From positions 57,161,071 to 57,225,070 of the forward strand of contig OY755241.1 in assembly GCA_963576725.1 (NCBI GenBank): a stretch of DNA of 64,000 nucleotides, in the 5' to 3' direction. A program made the translations under genes and the position numbers. This document shows positions 49,991-63,622 of the stretch, piece by piece (positions within the stretch are counted from its first letter, which is position 1; each line of letters begins with the position of its first letter). The stretch is from Azorinus chamasolen. Taxonomy: Eukaryota > Mollusca > Bivalvia > Cardiida > Solecurtidae. The notes below the pieces were generated by a model, which was given only the letters and a program-made list of their open reading frames with translations, had not been told where the DNA came from and ran no database searches.

Positions 49991-51307
49991 TAAAAGTACA
50001 AAAATGAGTCATGCAGGAAACACCACATACAGAACAAACACTCGCCCGAACAGCAACACAAGGAAACAGCAAATGTACATAAGTAGAAAAAACAACAAGA
50101 GACGCACAAAGACAAAACAAACATACAATAGGAGGAAGATGGAAGTACCGCCTTGGAACGGTCAGTGACAAAAGTCACTGGGGAGTTAAACCGGTTTATG
50201 GGCGCCCAACCTCACACTTATTCCATCCCCATCCTAAAAGACAAACAGTGTAAATAAACGTATCCCCTCTCCGACTAATCTACAACAACCGCGACAGCAA
50301 ATACAGTGGTAAAGTGCATGTATAACGAAAAAACATTTAAGTGAACATACTGTATCCACCTATCGCTAGTGTACTCAATGATTGAGCTGCAAACAGAGTA
50401 ACTGTAGAAAAGTAATAAAGGGTACGACAAAAATGAAATAGTACAGATATCCGACGTTCTCCTTCCATTTCTGGATTTAAGAGGTCGCCTTCATAGAGTA
50501 CTAAACCTTTCTTGTCGGCGTACATGCAAAGAGGCCAGCGTGATTGCCAACTGTAAAAGGGTTCACAACCAAACATGCAGTATGTTGTAGTACTACAGGA
50601 TCATATCCCTTTTTAATGAATTGTTTTATATATTTGATGAACAAAGTGAGAAAATGGGTATGTCCAATAATTTTACGAAGTTTGTAAATCACATCACCAT
50701 AAAATTCAGGTTGTGAAATACCGTGTCGCAGAAGCACCTTGAGATTACATTTGTACTTGCCAATAAGCGAGAGATTTCGATAGTAAAATTTAGAGAAAGT
50801 TTTTCTTAGTTTATGATATCTATATCCTTGCTTAAGCAGTTTTTCAGTTAAAATGAGATTTCGACTGTTAAAATCGTCAATAGATGAACAAGCTCTAGCA
50901 AAACGAATAAGTTGAGATATATAAACCCCGTAAGATGGAGCACGGGGAACATCCCCGTCAAGATGAGGAAAATTTACAATATTAAAATCAAAATCATCTC
51001 TTTTGTCATATATTTTAGAAGAAATCATTCCATTATTAATTTTAAGGTCTAGATCAAGAAACGCTGCATAATTGTCGGACGGGTTAGCTTTATTCAATTT
51101 GAGTTCTTTAGGATAAATTGTAGGAATCAGAGCATCGACGAAAGGGTTATCTAAGTTAAAAATATGATCCAAATATCGACAAGTTTCATTGAAGGCTTTT
51201 ATAACATCTTGTGATTGAGGATTCAAACGCAACATGAAATCTCTCTCATAGCAGTACAAAAACAAATCTGCGACAAGTGGTGCACAATTCGTACCCATAG
51301 GAATTAC
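49991..51307 (-). mobile_element. Truncated Penelope-like retroelement, unit 1
   Basis: 3' end TAAAAGTACAAAAATGAG (+ strand) through the 3' UTR to the reverse-transcriptase remnant, cut at the unit junction. The same family inserted at 34505-35367. Confidence 0.83.
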
Positions 51308-51343
51308 AATTATGACCCCCGGGCCAAAAATGGCCCCGCCCAA
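50501..51343 (-). pseudogene. Reverse transcriptase C-terminal part, chimeric N terminus, unit 1
   Basis: An open frame of 280 codons. Residues from IPMGTNCAPLVADLFLYCYE onward match a reverse-transcriptase family common in bivalves and cnidarians that I place near Penelope-like elements. Other motifs are FLDLDLKI, YDKRDDFDFNIVNFPHLDGD, YGVYISQLIRFAR, YRYHKLRK, PEFYGDVIYKLRK and HTACLVVNPFTV. The catalytic YLDD reads YLDH (RYLDHIFN), so activity would be lost. The first 12 codons come from the 153-bp repeat across the unit junction (GGAIFGPGVII), and the RT finger and palm parts upstream are missing. Confidence 0.85.
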
Positions 51344-52173
51344 GGGCTTATCAGTTTTTAATAGGAAAATCTTTAAAAATCTTCTTCTCTCAAACTGTAA
51401 GGCATAGACCTTTGATATTTGGTATGTAGCATGATCTTATGATCCTCTACAAACATTGTTCAAATTATGACCCCGGGCCAAAAATGGCCCCGCCCAAGGG
51501 CTTATCAGTTTTTCATTGGAAAATCTTTAAAAATCTTCTTCACTGACACTGTAAGGCATAGACCTTTGATATTTGGTATGTAGCATGATCTATTGGTCCT
51601 CTACAAAAGTTATTCGAATTATGACCCCGGGCCAAAAATGGCCCCGCCCAATGGCTTATTAGTTTTTCATAGGAAAATCTTTAAAAATCTTCTCTCAAAC
51701 TGTATTAGGCCTAGACACTTTGATATTTGGTATGTAGCATGATCTTATGGTCCTCTACACATATTGTTCAAATTATGACACCGGGCCAAAAATGGCCCCG
51801 CCCAAGGGCTTATCAGTTTTTCATTGGAAAATCTTTAAAAATCTACTGAAACTGTAAGGCCTAGACCATTGATATTTGGTATGTAACATGATCTAATGGT
51901 CCTCTACAAATATGTAGCTGTGGCTTGTGGTCCTCTGCCAAAAATGTTTAACTTACGACCCTGACCACTGGGCGAAACTTGTCCCTGCCTCAGGGCTTAT
52001 CAGCTTTTCATGGGTAAAATATAAAATATTATTTTTCTCAGAAACCATAAGGCTTAGACCTTTAATTAATGGCATACTGCTTTGCCTAGTGGTTCTCTAC
52101 CAAGGTTGTACACATGATTTCTTGTGGTGAAAAATGGCCCCGCCCCTGGGGTTATCTCAGGTGAGCGCTTCAG
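51308..52173. repeat. 153-bp tandem repeat, unit 2 copy
   Basis: Same as 44195-45060, from the junction to CCCTCTTGTTTTT. Confidence 0.93.
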
Positions 52174-52482
52174 GGCCTCATGGCCCTCTTGTTTTTAAAA
52201 ATCTTTAATAATCTTCTTCTCTGAAACCACAATTCCTAGAGTTTTGATATTTGGTATATAGCATCATCTAATGGTCCTTTACCAAGTTTGTTCAAATTAT
52301 GATCCTCAAGCCAAAAATGGCCCCGCCCCGGGGCTTGTAAATTTTACATAGACTTATATAGGAAAACCTTTAAAAATCTTCTCTGTTACCACATACATGT
52401 ACATGTACTCTAGAGCTAAAATATTTGGTATGAAGCATCACCTAATACTCAGGTGAGTTTGTCTGTCCGTCAGTCTGTCTGT

Positions 52483-53358
52483 CCGTCAACAATTTTGATT
52501 CGACTGTTTAATAGTAAGGGTATATTCTAAGTATCATCACAGGAAGAAGACTAGATTTTGGATTGAATCAGATCACTATGTCAGCAGTTATATGCCATTG
52601 ATTCATAAAAAATGCCACCGACTTTTTCAACACTTTTGATGTGACGCTATAACTCAAACAGTACTTCAGATATTGGTTTCATATTAAGGACATATGCTAA
52701 GTATCATCGGAGAAAGACACCTATAGTTTTTGGTGGAATCAGATCACTATGTCTACAGTTGCCTGCCCTTGTTTCATAAAAAATGCTAGCAACACTTTTG
52801 ATGTGACGCTTTAACTCGAACAGTACTTCACATATTGGTTTCATATTAAGGGCATATTCTTAGAATCACCAGAGAAAGAAACCTTTTGTTTTTGGGTAGA
52901 ATCAGATTGAGCTAACTAGAAAGCTGACTCAGTCAGAGAGGGCCCTGCAGATGATCTGTTGTTGAATATGGCATTTTTGATAATTCAAGGGCAGATAACC
53001 CTGGACATGGTGATCTCAATCAACCCCAGATCTATAGTTGTATTTCGCTCATAATACTAAGCATATGCCCTTAATATGAACCAACTATGTGAAGTACTGT
53101 TTGAGTTATCACGTCGCATCTAAAGTGTTGACAAAAGTTAATGGCGTTTTGGATGAATCAATGGCAGATAACTCTAGACATAGGGATCTAGCTCAACCCA
53201 AAAACTATAGGTGTCTTCCTCTGCTGATACTAAGCATATGTCCTTAATATGAAACCAATATGTGAAGTACCGTTTGAGTGATTGCATTACATCAAGTGTT
53301 TTGACAAAATTTGATGGCATTTGATGAATCAATGGCATATAACTGTAGACATAGTTCA
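52483..53358. repeat. Inverted satellite, unit 2
   Basis: Copy of 45370-46245 with a few substitutions (CATATTCTTAG at 52853, AATGGCAG at 53159). Confidence 0.82.
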
Positions 53359-53793
53359 AGCACGTTTGCAGTGACCACAATGTCTGCGCATTGCGGGTGT
53401 ATGTAAGTGCGTCCGTCCGTGCTCTAACTGACAACTCCATGGATGTATTGTGAAATGACTAGGAATAAATGTTCCCCTGGAAGGCACGGAATGTCGCGTG
53501 CAAAAACCAGGTCAGTAACTTAAAGTTCAAGGTCATACTTGGAGGTCAAAGGTCAAAAGCATGTACTTGTTTGCTTGTCCGGGCTTTAACTAAGAACTCC
53601 ATTGACGGGTTGTGAAATGACTAGGTATAAATATTCCTCTAAAAGGTACGGCGTGTTGCGCGAAAACAACCCAGGTCAGTAACTGGTAGGTCAAGCTCAT
53701 ACTTAGGTCAAAGGTCAAAACACGTACAAGCCAGGTCAGTAGCTGAACTATCAAGGTTACTCTTGGAGGTCAAAAGTCAGATTTCACAAACAC
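53359..53793. repeat. Tandem repeat with AGGTCA direct repeats, unit 2
   Basis: Same as 46246-46680; AGGTCAAAGGTCA at 53543-53555 and 53705-53717. Confidence 0.83.
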
Positions 53794-54214
53794 AGTATAT
53801 GCCTATAATTACCCTTTACTTGATATTCATGCATTTTTATGCTTTTGCAAAGTAGACGAAATCAGACATTCCTATAGGAGCCACCTGATAAGGATCTGCG
53901 CTGTCTAACTTTTGCATGTACTGTTGGTGAATGGCCAGCGGGCTTGACATGTTGCCCGTGGGAATTCTACTTATAATAATACTTTTAAAGGGATTTTTTG
54001 CTCTGACACAAACTGTTGAATCGGACCAGTAGCAGATCAAGAGCAATCAGAACCGACCCTGATCAGAAGGCTCTTTTGAAGGAAGTAAAGGCGTTTATAA
54101 ACCTTTATATGGGGGAAAAGGTTACCAACATCCTGCATAACATCCAAATATATAGTAGAGTATCGCTAAAGCGACCACTTAATGAATTAACACGATTTAT
54201 AAACCTTTAGCAGA

Positions 54215-54403
54215 GGTCCAGATAAGATGCGTAAATTAAAACATTTTCAAGAATAACTTCTTTATTTCTCCACCAAACCCTATCTTGTGACCAAACTTTA
54301 AAATCGTCTCTTCGAGACGATTCTAAAGAGTGGTTACAACATAGGGTTTGATGGAGAAATAACGATTTTGGTATTTGTGTACGCACCTTTATCTGTAGCT
54401 CTG
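54215..54403. mobile_element. Family C element, unit 2
   Basis: Copy of 47102-47290. Confidence 0.83.
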
Positions 54404-54556
54404 CTTTACTTTATATTAACACGTTTACAAACAGAGCGTATACCCAGATCAGACGGCTCCTATAGAAGCCGTGTGATCAGGCTCTGACGTGTTTGCATTT
54501 GATATTATTGTGACAGGAGTATAATAGCGTTTATATTGTAAGGAAATGGGTAGAAC

Positions 54557-55125
54557 CAAAGGCGTTCGGCTCATGAAATATGTCTAAAATAAGTTAAAAT
54601 TTCTATAAATTTACGTTTTGTAACATTCGGAGCCAAAAAAATTCTATATTCTATATAAGAGAAAGGCAAATAACTCTCAGGCCATCCTATCCACGGGTGT
54701 TCCGCTTTAACTGCAATTATTTTCGACCGGAGTGGAATTTTCCCACAAAACAAAGGTTATATTCAATGAAAAATGTTTTATCTACACACTGGTACCAAAT
54801 ATCCCATACTTTGTCTCCGTTTTAGCGAGTTCGAGGAGCAAATACCTTCAGAAAATCGTGTGTTTTTTTTAGTCGGAAACGATATAGTTGGTGACCAAGT
54901 GTTCGATTTCACTAAAGTTCCCTATAAATAATTGCAGTTGAAGCGGAACACCCGTGGATCGGATGGCCCGATAGTTATTTGCCTTTCTCTTATATAGAAT
55001 ATACGAAATTTCAGCTTTGTCTCAAAACACTCCAAACTTTATTTTTCGGCTCCAAATGTTACAAAACGTCAATTTAGAGACATTTTAACTTATTTTAGAC
55101 ATATTTCATGAGCCGAACGCCTGTG
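54557..55125. mobile_element. hAT-like foldback MITE, unit 2
   Basis: Copy of 47444-48013, one T shorter in the T-run; same GGTAGAAC flanks. Confidence 0.88.
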
Positions 55126-56237
55126 GGTAGAACGTCTGACCAAGCAACTCTAAGTTACAAGGGCGTAATGTAACGGCAAGGGTATAATAGCGTTTAAACT
55201 ACCACGCTACGCAAGCCGGCGTTTGTGGTGACGTGGTACAATATCTGACCAAGGAACTCTAGGTTGTATATTCGAGTGAGTGAGTTGGGTTTTACGGCAC
55301 TACGCCAATGAGTAGGTCATATAGCGCCAATGACGAAAATTATGATGAAAGATGAAAATTTATAAAATCAAATCTCGATCAACGAGTGTATAAAACATAA
55401 AAAATAAATGAAGATGAAAATGTAAAACAGAATACAGAAATATTATAGAACGTGTAAACAGATATATATTTTTGAATAAAGATCGGTCTTTTTGAATAAA
55501 GATCAGTCTCTTTCAAAAACGAAATTATATTCTCGCACGGAACTGTATTAAACAACTGATGCATAGAATCAACAGTAAAACATTTGTCTAATTATGGCAA
55601 GGTCAACACATTCAATCAAACAATGTTTGTAAGTTCGAACCCCAGCAAGGCCGTAAATATTCATATAGGTCAACCGTAACAATATAGAATAGATCTGATT
55701 TTAAATTTTCTGCCACCATAGAAATATTGTGTTCATAGTTCCATTGTTATATTTCAGTGAATTAACATTCATAATGTCATTATTTCCTGTTTGAATATTC
55801 ATGGTTTAAAGGGTTAATTTGCAGGTTGTCACAAACTTTACTACTGCCTCGGTACCTTGATAAATCTGTATTCGATTTGACAGTGGCCATGCGAGTTTTA
55901 CGCCTGACTGACCGCTGTTGTTAGACCAGCTGGTATATGTAAAGAGTAGATTACACTGCACGTGTCAATTTTGGTGTCTCGATAGCCAGCTGGTAGCACA
56001 CATAATAAAAGCACTGAAAGTGCTGCTAGCAAGGGACTTTTAGCAAAGACGGTTATGTATTGATGTTACAATGTGCTGTTTTCTTTTCAAGTATTTTTGT
56101 TGAGGGTATGGTGCAAAAGTGCTATAACTTCGCCACTAAAGTGAAGATGTAACAATAGTTTTGCACCAAATCCGTTACGATGCGATAATGTGTATATAAA
56201 GGTTTGTTCATTTGGTTACACCATAGAGATTGTTGAA

Positions 56238-56510
56238 TAAAAGTACAAAAATGAGTCATGCAGGAAATACCACATACAGAACAAACACTCGCCCGAACAG
56301 CAACACAAGGAAACAGCAAATGTACATGGGTAGAAAAAACAACAAGAGACGCACAAAGACAAAACAAACATTCAATAGGAGGAAGATGGAAGTACCGCCT
56401 TGGAACGGTCAGTGACAAAAGTCACCGGGGGTTTAAACCGGTTTATGGGCGCCCAACCTCACCCTTATTCCATCCCCATCCTAAAAGACAAACAGTGTAA
56501 ATAAACGTAT
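56238..56510 (-). mobile_element. Solo 3' end of the Penelope-like element, unit 2
   Basis: Copy of 49126-49395 with a 3-bp insertion in the AAC run. Confidence 0.82.
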
Positions 56511-57105
56511 AAGTTATTGAGTTATTTGAAGAATAACTTGGTAAGGCATGCTTACCCTGAACTCTGAGTAGAGGAATAAAATAACTACACGACAGTTGCA
56601 TTTTGTGTAAAACATTTATTGGAAAGGTTCAGCAATGGATTGGGAAACACCATGATAAAAGTATTCATGCATAAAGCCCTTAGCAGCATTTGAACGTGTG
56701 TATAGTGACCAACACTGTTTGCGTTTTGACCCTTTCAACTCTATGTATCTATTGTGGGATTTTATGTTGTCTTGTAGGTCTTTTTTGTCACCAAAACATG
56801 AACCAATGTACAACTGTACATGGAATTTGGGGTATTTCACAGATACTGTTTTAAATTAGCAAACAGTGCAGACTCTGATTAGAGGGTTCCTATAGGAGCC
56901 TTCTGATCTGGGTTTACACTGTTTGAAAAAGTAATGAGTACATAAAAACAGGTACATAGTGCTGAAAGAGTACATGCCAGACAAATTCAGAAAGGCTAAG
57001 TTCCTGTTGACGCGTGTGTTATTCAGTATACTACATGTATGGAAACACGGACCATTCCCACATGAATATTAGTTAAAGAAATTTTACTGTATTTATATTC
57101 TGGAC

Positions 57106-58419
57106 TAAAAGTACAAAAATGAGTCATGCAGGAAACACCACATACAGAACAAACACTCGCCCGAACAGCAACACAAGGAAACAGCAAATGTACATAAGTA
57201 GAAAAAACAACAAGAGACGCACAAAGACAAAACAAACATACAATAGGAGGATGGAAGTACCGCCTTGGAACGGTCAGTGACAAAAGTCACTGGGGAGTTA
57301 AACCGGTTTATGGGCGCCCAACCTCACACTTATTCCATCCCCATCCTAAAAGACAAACAGTGTAAATAAACGTATCCCCTCTCCGACTAATCTACAACAA
57401 CCGCGACAGCAAATACAGTGGTAAAGTGCATGTATAACGAAAAAACATTTAAGTGAACATACTGTATCCACCTATCGCTAGTGTACTCAATGATTGAGCT
57501 GCAAACAGAGTAACTGTAGAAAAGTAATAAAGGGTACGACAAAAATGAAATAGTACAGATATCCGACGTTCTCCTTCCATTTCTGGATTTAAGAGGTCGC
57601 CTTCATAGAGTACTAAACCTTTCTTGTCGGCGTACATGCAAAGAGGCCAGCGTGATTGCCAACTGTAAAAGGGTTCACAACCAAACATGCAGTATGTTGT
57701 AGTACTACAGGATCATATCCCTTTTTAATGAATTGTTTTATATATTTGATGAACAAAGTGAGAAAATGGGTATGTCCAATAATTTTACGAAGTTTGTAAA
57801 TCACATCACCATAAAATTCAGGTTGTGAAATACCGTGTCGCAGAAGCACCTTGAGATTACATTTGTACTTGCCAATAAGCGAGAGATTTCGATAGTAAAA
57901 TTTAGAGAAAGTTTTTCTTAGTTTATGATATCTATATCCTTGCTTAAGCAGTTTTTCAGTTAAAATGAGATTTCGACTGTTAAAATCGTCAATAGATGAA
58001 CAAGCTCTAGCAAAACGAATAAGTTGAGATATATAAACCCCGTAAGATGGAGCACGGGGAACATCCCCGTCAAGATGAGGAAAATTTACAATATTAAAAT
58101 CAAAATCATCTCTTTTGTCATATATTTTAGAAGAAATCATTCCATTATTAATTTTAAGGTCTAGATCAAGAAACGCTGCATAATTGTCGGACGGGTTAGC
58201 TTTATTCAATTTGAGTTCTTTAGGATAAATTGTAGGAATCAGAGCATCGACGAAAGGGTTATCTAAGTTAAAAATATGATCCAAATATCGACAAGTTTCA
58301 TTGAAGGCTTTTATAACATCTTGTGATTGAGGATTCAAACGCAACATGAAATCTCTCTCATAGCAGTACAAAAACAAATCTGCGACAAGTGGTGCACAAT
58401 TCGTACCCATAGGAATTAC
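57106..58419 (-). mobile_element. Truncated Penelope-like retroelement, unit 2
   Basis: Copy of 49991-51307, 3 bp shorter in the GGAGGAAGATGG motif of the 3' UTR. Confidence 0.83.
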
Positions 58420-58455
58420 AATTATGACCCCCGGGCCAAAAATGGCCCCGCCCAA
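57613..58455 (-). pseudogene. Reverse transcriptase C-terminal part, chimeric N terminus, unit 2
   Basis: Identical translation to the unit 1 copy, including YLDH and the junction-derived first codons. Confidence 0.85.
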
Positions 58456-59285
58456 GGGCTTATCAGTTTTTAATAGGAAAATCTTTAAAAATCTTCTTCT
58501 CTCAAACTGTAAGGCATAGACCTTTGATATTTGGTATGTAGCATGATCTTATGATCCTCTACAAACATTGTTCAAATTATGACCCCGGGCCAAAAATGGC
58601 CCCGCCCAAGGGCTTATCAGTTTTTCATTGGAAAATCTTTAAAAATCTTCTTCACTGACACTGTAAGGCATAGACCTTTGATATTTGGTATGTAGCATGA
58701 TCTATTGGTCCTCTACAAAAGTTATTCGAATTATGACCCCGGGCCAAAAATGGCCCCGCCCAATGGCTTATTAGTTTTTCATAGGAAAATCTTTAAAAAT
58801 CTTCTCTCAAACTGTATTAGGCCTAGACACTTTGATATTTGGTATGTAGCATGATCTTATGGTCCTCTACACATATTGTTCAAATTATGACACCGGGCCA
58901 AAAATGGCCCCGCCCAAGGGCTTATCAGTTTTTCATTGGAAAATCTTTAAAAATCTACTGAAACTGTAAGGCCTAGACCATTGATATTTGGTATGTAACA
59001 TGATCTAATGGTCCTCTACAAATATGTAGCTGTGGCTTGTGGTCCTCTGCCAAAAATGTTTAACTTACGACCCTGACCACTGGGCGAAACTTGTCCCTGC
59101 CTCAGGGCTTATCAGCTTTTCATGGGTAAAATATAAAATATTATTTTTCTCAGAAACCATAAGGCTTAGACCTTTAATTAATGGCATACTGCTTTGCCTA
59201 GTGGTTCTCTACCAAGGTTGTACACATGATTTCTTGTGGTGAAAAATGGCCCCGCCCCTGGGGTTATCTCAGGTGAGCGCTTCAG
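58420..59285. repeat. 153-bp tandem repeat, unit 3 copy
   Basis: Same as 44195-45060. Confidence 0.93.
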
Positions 59286-59594
59286 GGCCTCATGGCCCTC
59301 TTGTTTTTAAAAATCTTTAATAATCTTCTTCTCTGAAACCACAATTCCTAGAGTTTTGATATTTGGTATATAGCATCATCTAATGGTCCTTTACCAAGTT
59401 TGTTCAAATTATGATCCTCAAGCCAAAAATGGCCCCGCCCCGGGGCTTGTAAATTTTACATAGACTTATATAGGAAAACCTTTAAAAATCTTCTCTGTTA
59501 CCACATACATGTACATGTACTCTAGAGCTAAAATATTTGGTATGAAGCATCACCTAATACTCAGGTGAGTTTGTCTGTCCGTCAGTCTGTCTGT

Positions 59595-60470
59595 CCATCA
59601 ACAATTTTGATTCGACTGTTTAATAGTAAGGGTATATTCTAAGTATCATCACAGGAAGAAGACTAGATTTTGGATTGAATCAGATCACTATGTCAGCAGT
59701 TATATGCCATTGATTCATAAAAAATGCCACCGACTTTTTCAACACTTTTGATGTGACGCTATAACTCAAACAGTACTTCAGATATTGGTTTCATATTAAG
59801 GACATATGCTAAGTATCATCGGAGAAAGACACCTATAGTTTTTGGTGGAATCAGATCACTATGTCTACAGTTGCCTGCCCTTGTTTCATAAAAAATGCTA
59901 GCAACACTTTTGATGTGACGCTTTAACTCGAACAGTACTTCACATATTGGTTTCATATTAAGGGCATTTTCTTAGAATCACCAGAGAAAGAAACCTTTTG
60001 TTTTTGGGTAGAATCAGATTGAGCTAACTAGAAAGCTGACTCAGTCAGAGAGGGCCCTGCAGATGATCTGTTGTTGAATATGGCATTTTTGATAATTCAA
60101 GGGCAGATAACCCTGGACATGGTGATCTCAATCAACCCCAGATCTATAGTTGTATTTCGCTCATAATACTAAGCATATGCCCTTAATATGAACCAACTAT
60201 GTGAAGTACTGTTTGAGTTATCACGTCGCATCTAAAGTGTTGACAAAAGTTAATGGCGTTTTGGATGAATCAAGGGCAGATAACTCTAGACATAGGGATC
60301 TGGCTCAACCCAAAAACTATAGGTGTCTTCCTCTGCTGATACTAAGCATATGTCCTTAATATGAAACCAATATGTGAAGTACCGTTTGAGTGATTGCATT
60401 ACATCAAGTGTTTTGACAAAATTTGATGGCATTTGATGAATCAATGGCATATAACTGTAGACATAGTTCA
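59595..60470. repeat. Inverted satellite, unit 3
   Basis: Copy of 45370-46245; shares the unit 1 base at both positions where unit 2 differs. Confidence 0.82.
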
Positions 60471-60905
60471 AGCACGTTTGCAGTGACCACAATGTCTGCG
60501 CATTGCGGGTGTATGTAAGTGCGTCCGTCCGTGCTCTAACTGACAACTCCATGGATGTATTGTGAAATGACTAGGAATAAATGTTCCCCTGGAAGGCACG
60601 GAATGTCGCGTGCAAAAACCAGGTCAGTAACTTAAAGTTCAAGGTCATACTTGGAGGTCAAAGGTCAAAAGCATGTACTTGTTTGCTTGTCCGGGCTTTA
60701 ACTAAGAACTCCATTGACGGGTTGTGAAATGACTAGGTATAAATATTCCTCTAAAAGGTACGGCGTGTTGCGCGAAAACAACCCAGGTCAGTAACTGGTA
60801 GGTCAAGCTCATACTTAGGTCAAAGGTCAAAACACGTACAAGCCAGGTCAGTAGCTGAACTATCAAGGTTACTCTTGGAGGTCAAAAGTCAGATTTCACA
60901 AACAC
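60471..60905. repeat. Tandem repeat with AGGTCA direct repeats, unit 3
   Basis: Same as 46246-46680; AGGTCAAAGGTCA at 60655-60667 and 60817-60829. Confidence 0.83.
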
Positions 60906-61326
60906 AGTATATGCCTATAATTACCCTTTACTTGATATTCATGCATTTTTATGCTTTTGCAAAGTAGACGAAATCAGACATTCCTATAGGAGCCACCTGA
61001 TAAGGATCTGCGCTGTCTAACTTTTGCATGTACTGTTGGTGAATGGCCAGCGGGCTTGACATGTTGCCCGTGGGAATTCTACTTATAATAATACTTTTAA
61101 AGGGATTTTTTGCTCTGACACAAACTGTTGAATCGGACCAGTAGCAGATCAAGAGCAATCAGAACCGACCCTGATCAGAAGGCTCTTTTGAAGGAAGTAA
61201 AGGCGTTTATAAACCTTTATATGGGGGAAAAGGTTACCAACATCCTGCATAACATCCAAATATATAGTAGAGTATCGCTAAAGCGACCACTTAATGAATT
61301 AACACGATTTATAAACCTTTAGCAGA

Positions 61327-61515
61327 GGTCCAGATAAGATGCGTAAATTAAAACATTTTCAAGAATAACTTCTTTATTTCTCCACCAAACCCTATCTTGT
61401 GACCAAACTTTAAAATCGTCTCTTCGAGACGATTCTAAAGAGTGGTTACAACATAGGGTTTGATGGAGAAATAACGATTTTGGTATTTGTGTACGCACCT
61501 TTATCTGTAGCTCTG
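61327..61515. mobile_element. Family C element, unit 3
   Basis: Copy of 47102-47290. Confidence 0.83.
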
Positions 61516-61668
61516 CTTTACTTTATATTAACACGTTTACAAACAGAGCGTATACCCAGATCAGACGGCTCCTATAGAAGCCGTGTGATCAGGCTCTGAC
61601 GTGTTTGCATTTGATATTATTGTGACAGGAGTATAATAGCGTTTATATTGTAAGGAAATGGGTAGAAC

Positions 61669-62237
61669 CAAAGGCGTTCGGCTCATGAAATATGTCTAAA
61701 ATAAGTTAAAATTTCTATAAATTTACGTTTTGTAACATTCGGAGCCAAAAAAATTCTATATTCTATATAAGAGAAAGGCAAATAACTCTCAGGCCATCCT
61801 ATCCACGGGTGTTCCGCTTTAACTGCAATTATTTTCGACCGGAGTGGAATTTTCCCACAAAACAAAGGTTATATTCAATGAAAAATGTTTTATCTACACA
61901 CTGGTACCAAATATCCCATACTTTGTCTCCGTTTTAGCGAGTTCGAGGAGCAAATACCTTCAGAAAATCGTGTGTTTTTTTTAGTCGGAAACGATATAGT
62001 TGGTGACCAAGTGTTCGATTTCACTAAAGTTCCCTATAAATAATTGCAGTTGAAGCGGAACACCCGTGGATCGGATGGCCCGATAGTTATTTGCCTTTCT
62101 CTTATATAGAATATACGAAATTTCAGCTTTGTCTCAAAACACTCCAAACTTTATTTTTCGGCTCCAAATGTTACAAAACGTCAATTTAGAGACATTTTAA
62201 CTTATTTTAGACATATTTCATGAGCCGAACGCCTGTG
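61669..62237. mobile_element. hAT-like foldback MITE, unit 3
   Basis: Copy of 54557-55125 with the same T-run length; same GGTAGAAC flanks. Confidence 0.88.
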
Positions 62238-63349
62238 GGTAGAACGTCTGACCAAGCAACTCTAAGTTACAAGGGCGTAATGTAACGGCAAGGGTATAAT
62301 AGCGTTTAAACTACCACGCTACGCAAGCCGGCGTTTGTGGTGACGTTGTACAATATCTGACCAAGGAACTCTAGGTTGTATATTCGAGTGAGTGAGTTGG
62401 GTTTTACGGCACTACGCCAATGAGTAGGTCATATAGCGCCAATGACGAAAATTATGATGAAAGATGAAAATTTATAAAATCAAATCTCGATCAACGAGTG
62501 TATAAAACATAAAAAATAAATGAAGATGAAAATGTAAAACAGAATACAGAAATATTATAGAACGTGTAAACAGATATATATTTTTGAATAAAGATCGGTC
62601 TTTTTGAATAAAGATCAGTCTCTTTCAAAAACGAAATTATATTCTCGCACGGAACTGTATTAAACAACTGATGCATAGAATCAACAGTAAAACATTTGTC
62701 TAATTATGGCAAGGTCAACACATTCAATCAAACAATGTTTGTAAGTTCGAACCCCAGCAAGGCCGTAAATATTCATATAGGTCAACCGTAACAATATAGA
62801 ATAGATCTGATTTTAAATTTTCTGCCACCATAGAAATATTGTGTTCATAGTTCCATTGTTATATTTCAGTGAATTAACATTCATAATGTCATTATTTCCT
62901 GTTTGAATATTCATGGTTTAAAGGGTTAATTTGCAGGTTGTCACAAACTTTACTACTGCCTCGGTACCTTGATAAATCTGTATTCGATTTGACAGTGGCC
63001 ATGCGAGTTTTACGCCTGACTGACCGCTGTTGTTAGACCAGCTGGTATATGTAAAGAGTAGATTACACTGCACGTGTCAATTTTGGTGTCTCGATAGCCA
63101 GCTGGTAGCACACATAATAAAAGCACTGAAAGTGCTGCTAGCAAGGGACTTTTAGCAAAGACGGTTATGTATTGATGTTACAATGTGCTGTTTTCTTTTC
63201 AAGTATTTTTGTTGAGGGTATGGTGCAAAAGTGCTATAACTTCGCCACTAAAGTGAAGATGTAACAATAGTTTTGCACCAAATCCGTTACGATGCGATAA
63301 TGTGTATATAAAGGTTTGTTCATTTGGTTACACCATAGAGATTGTTGAA

Positions 63350-63622
63350 TAAAAGTACAAAAATGAGTCATGCAGGAAATACCACATACAGAACAAACAC
63401 TCGCCCGAACAGCAACACAAGGAAACAGCAAATGTACATGGGTAGAAAAAACAACAAGAGACGCACAAAGACAAAACAAACATTCAATAGGAGGAAGATG
63501 GAAGTACCGCCTTGGAACGGTCAGTGACAAAAGTCACCGGGGGTTTAAACCGGTTTATGGGCGCCCAACCTCACCCTTATTCCATCCCCATCCTAAAAGA
63601 CAAACAGTGTAAATAAACGTAT
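63350..63622 (-). mobile_element. Solo 3' end of the Penelope-like element, unit 3
   Basis: Copy of 56238-56510, including the 3-bp insertion. Confidence 0.82.

Noticed and set aside
50337..50576. 79-residue frame downstream of the RT remnant
   Set aside because: Overlaps the RT C terminus in another frame and the 3' UTR; no independent support.
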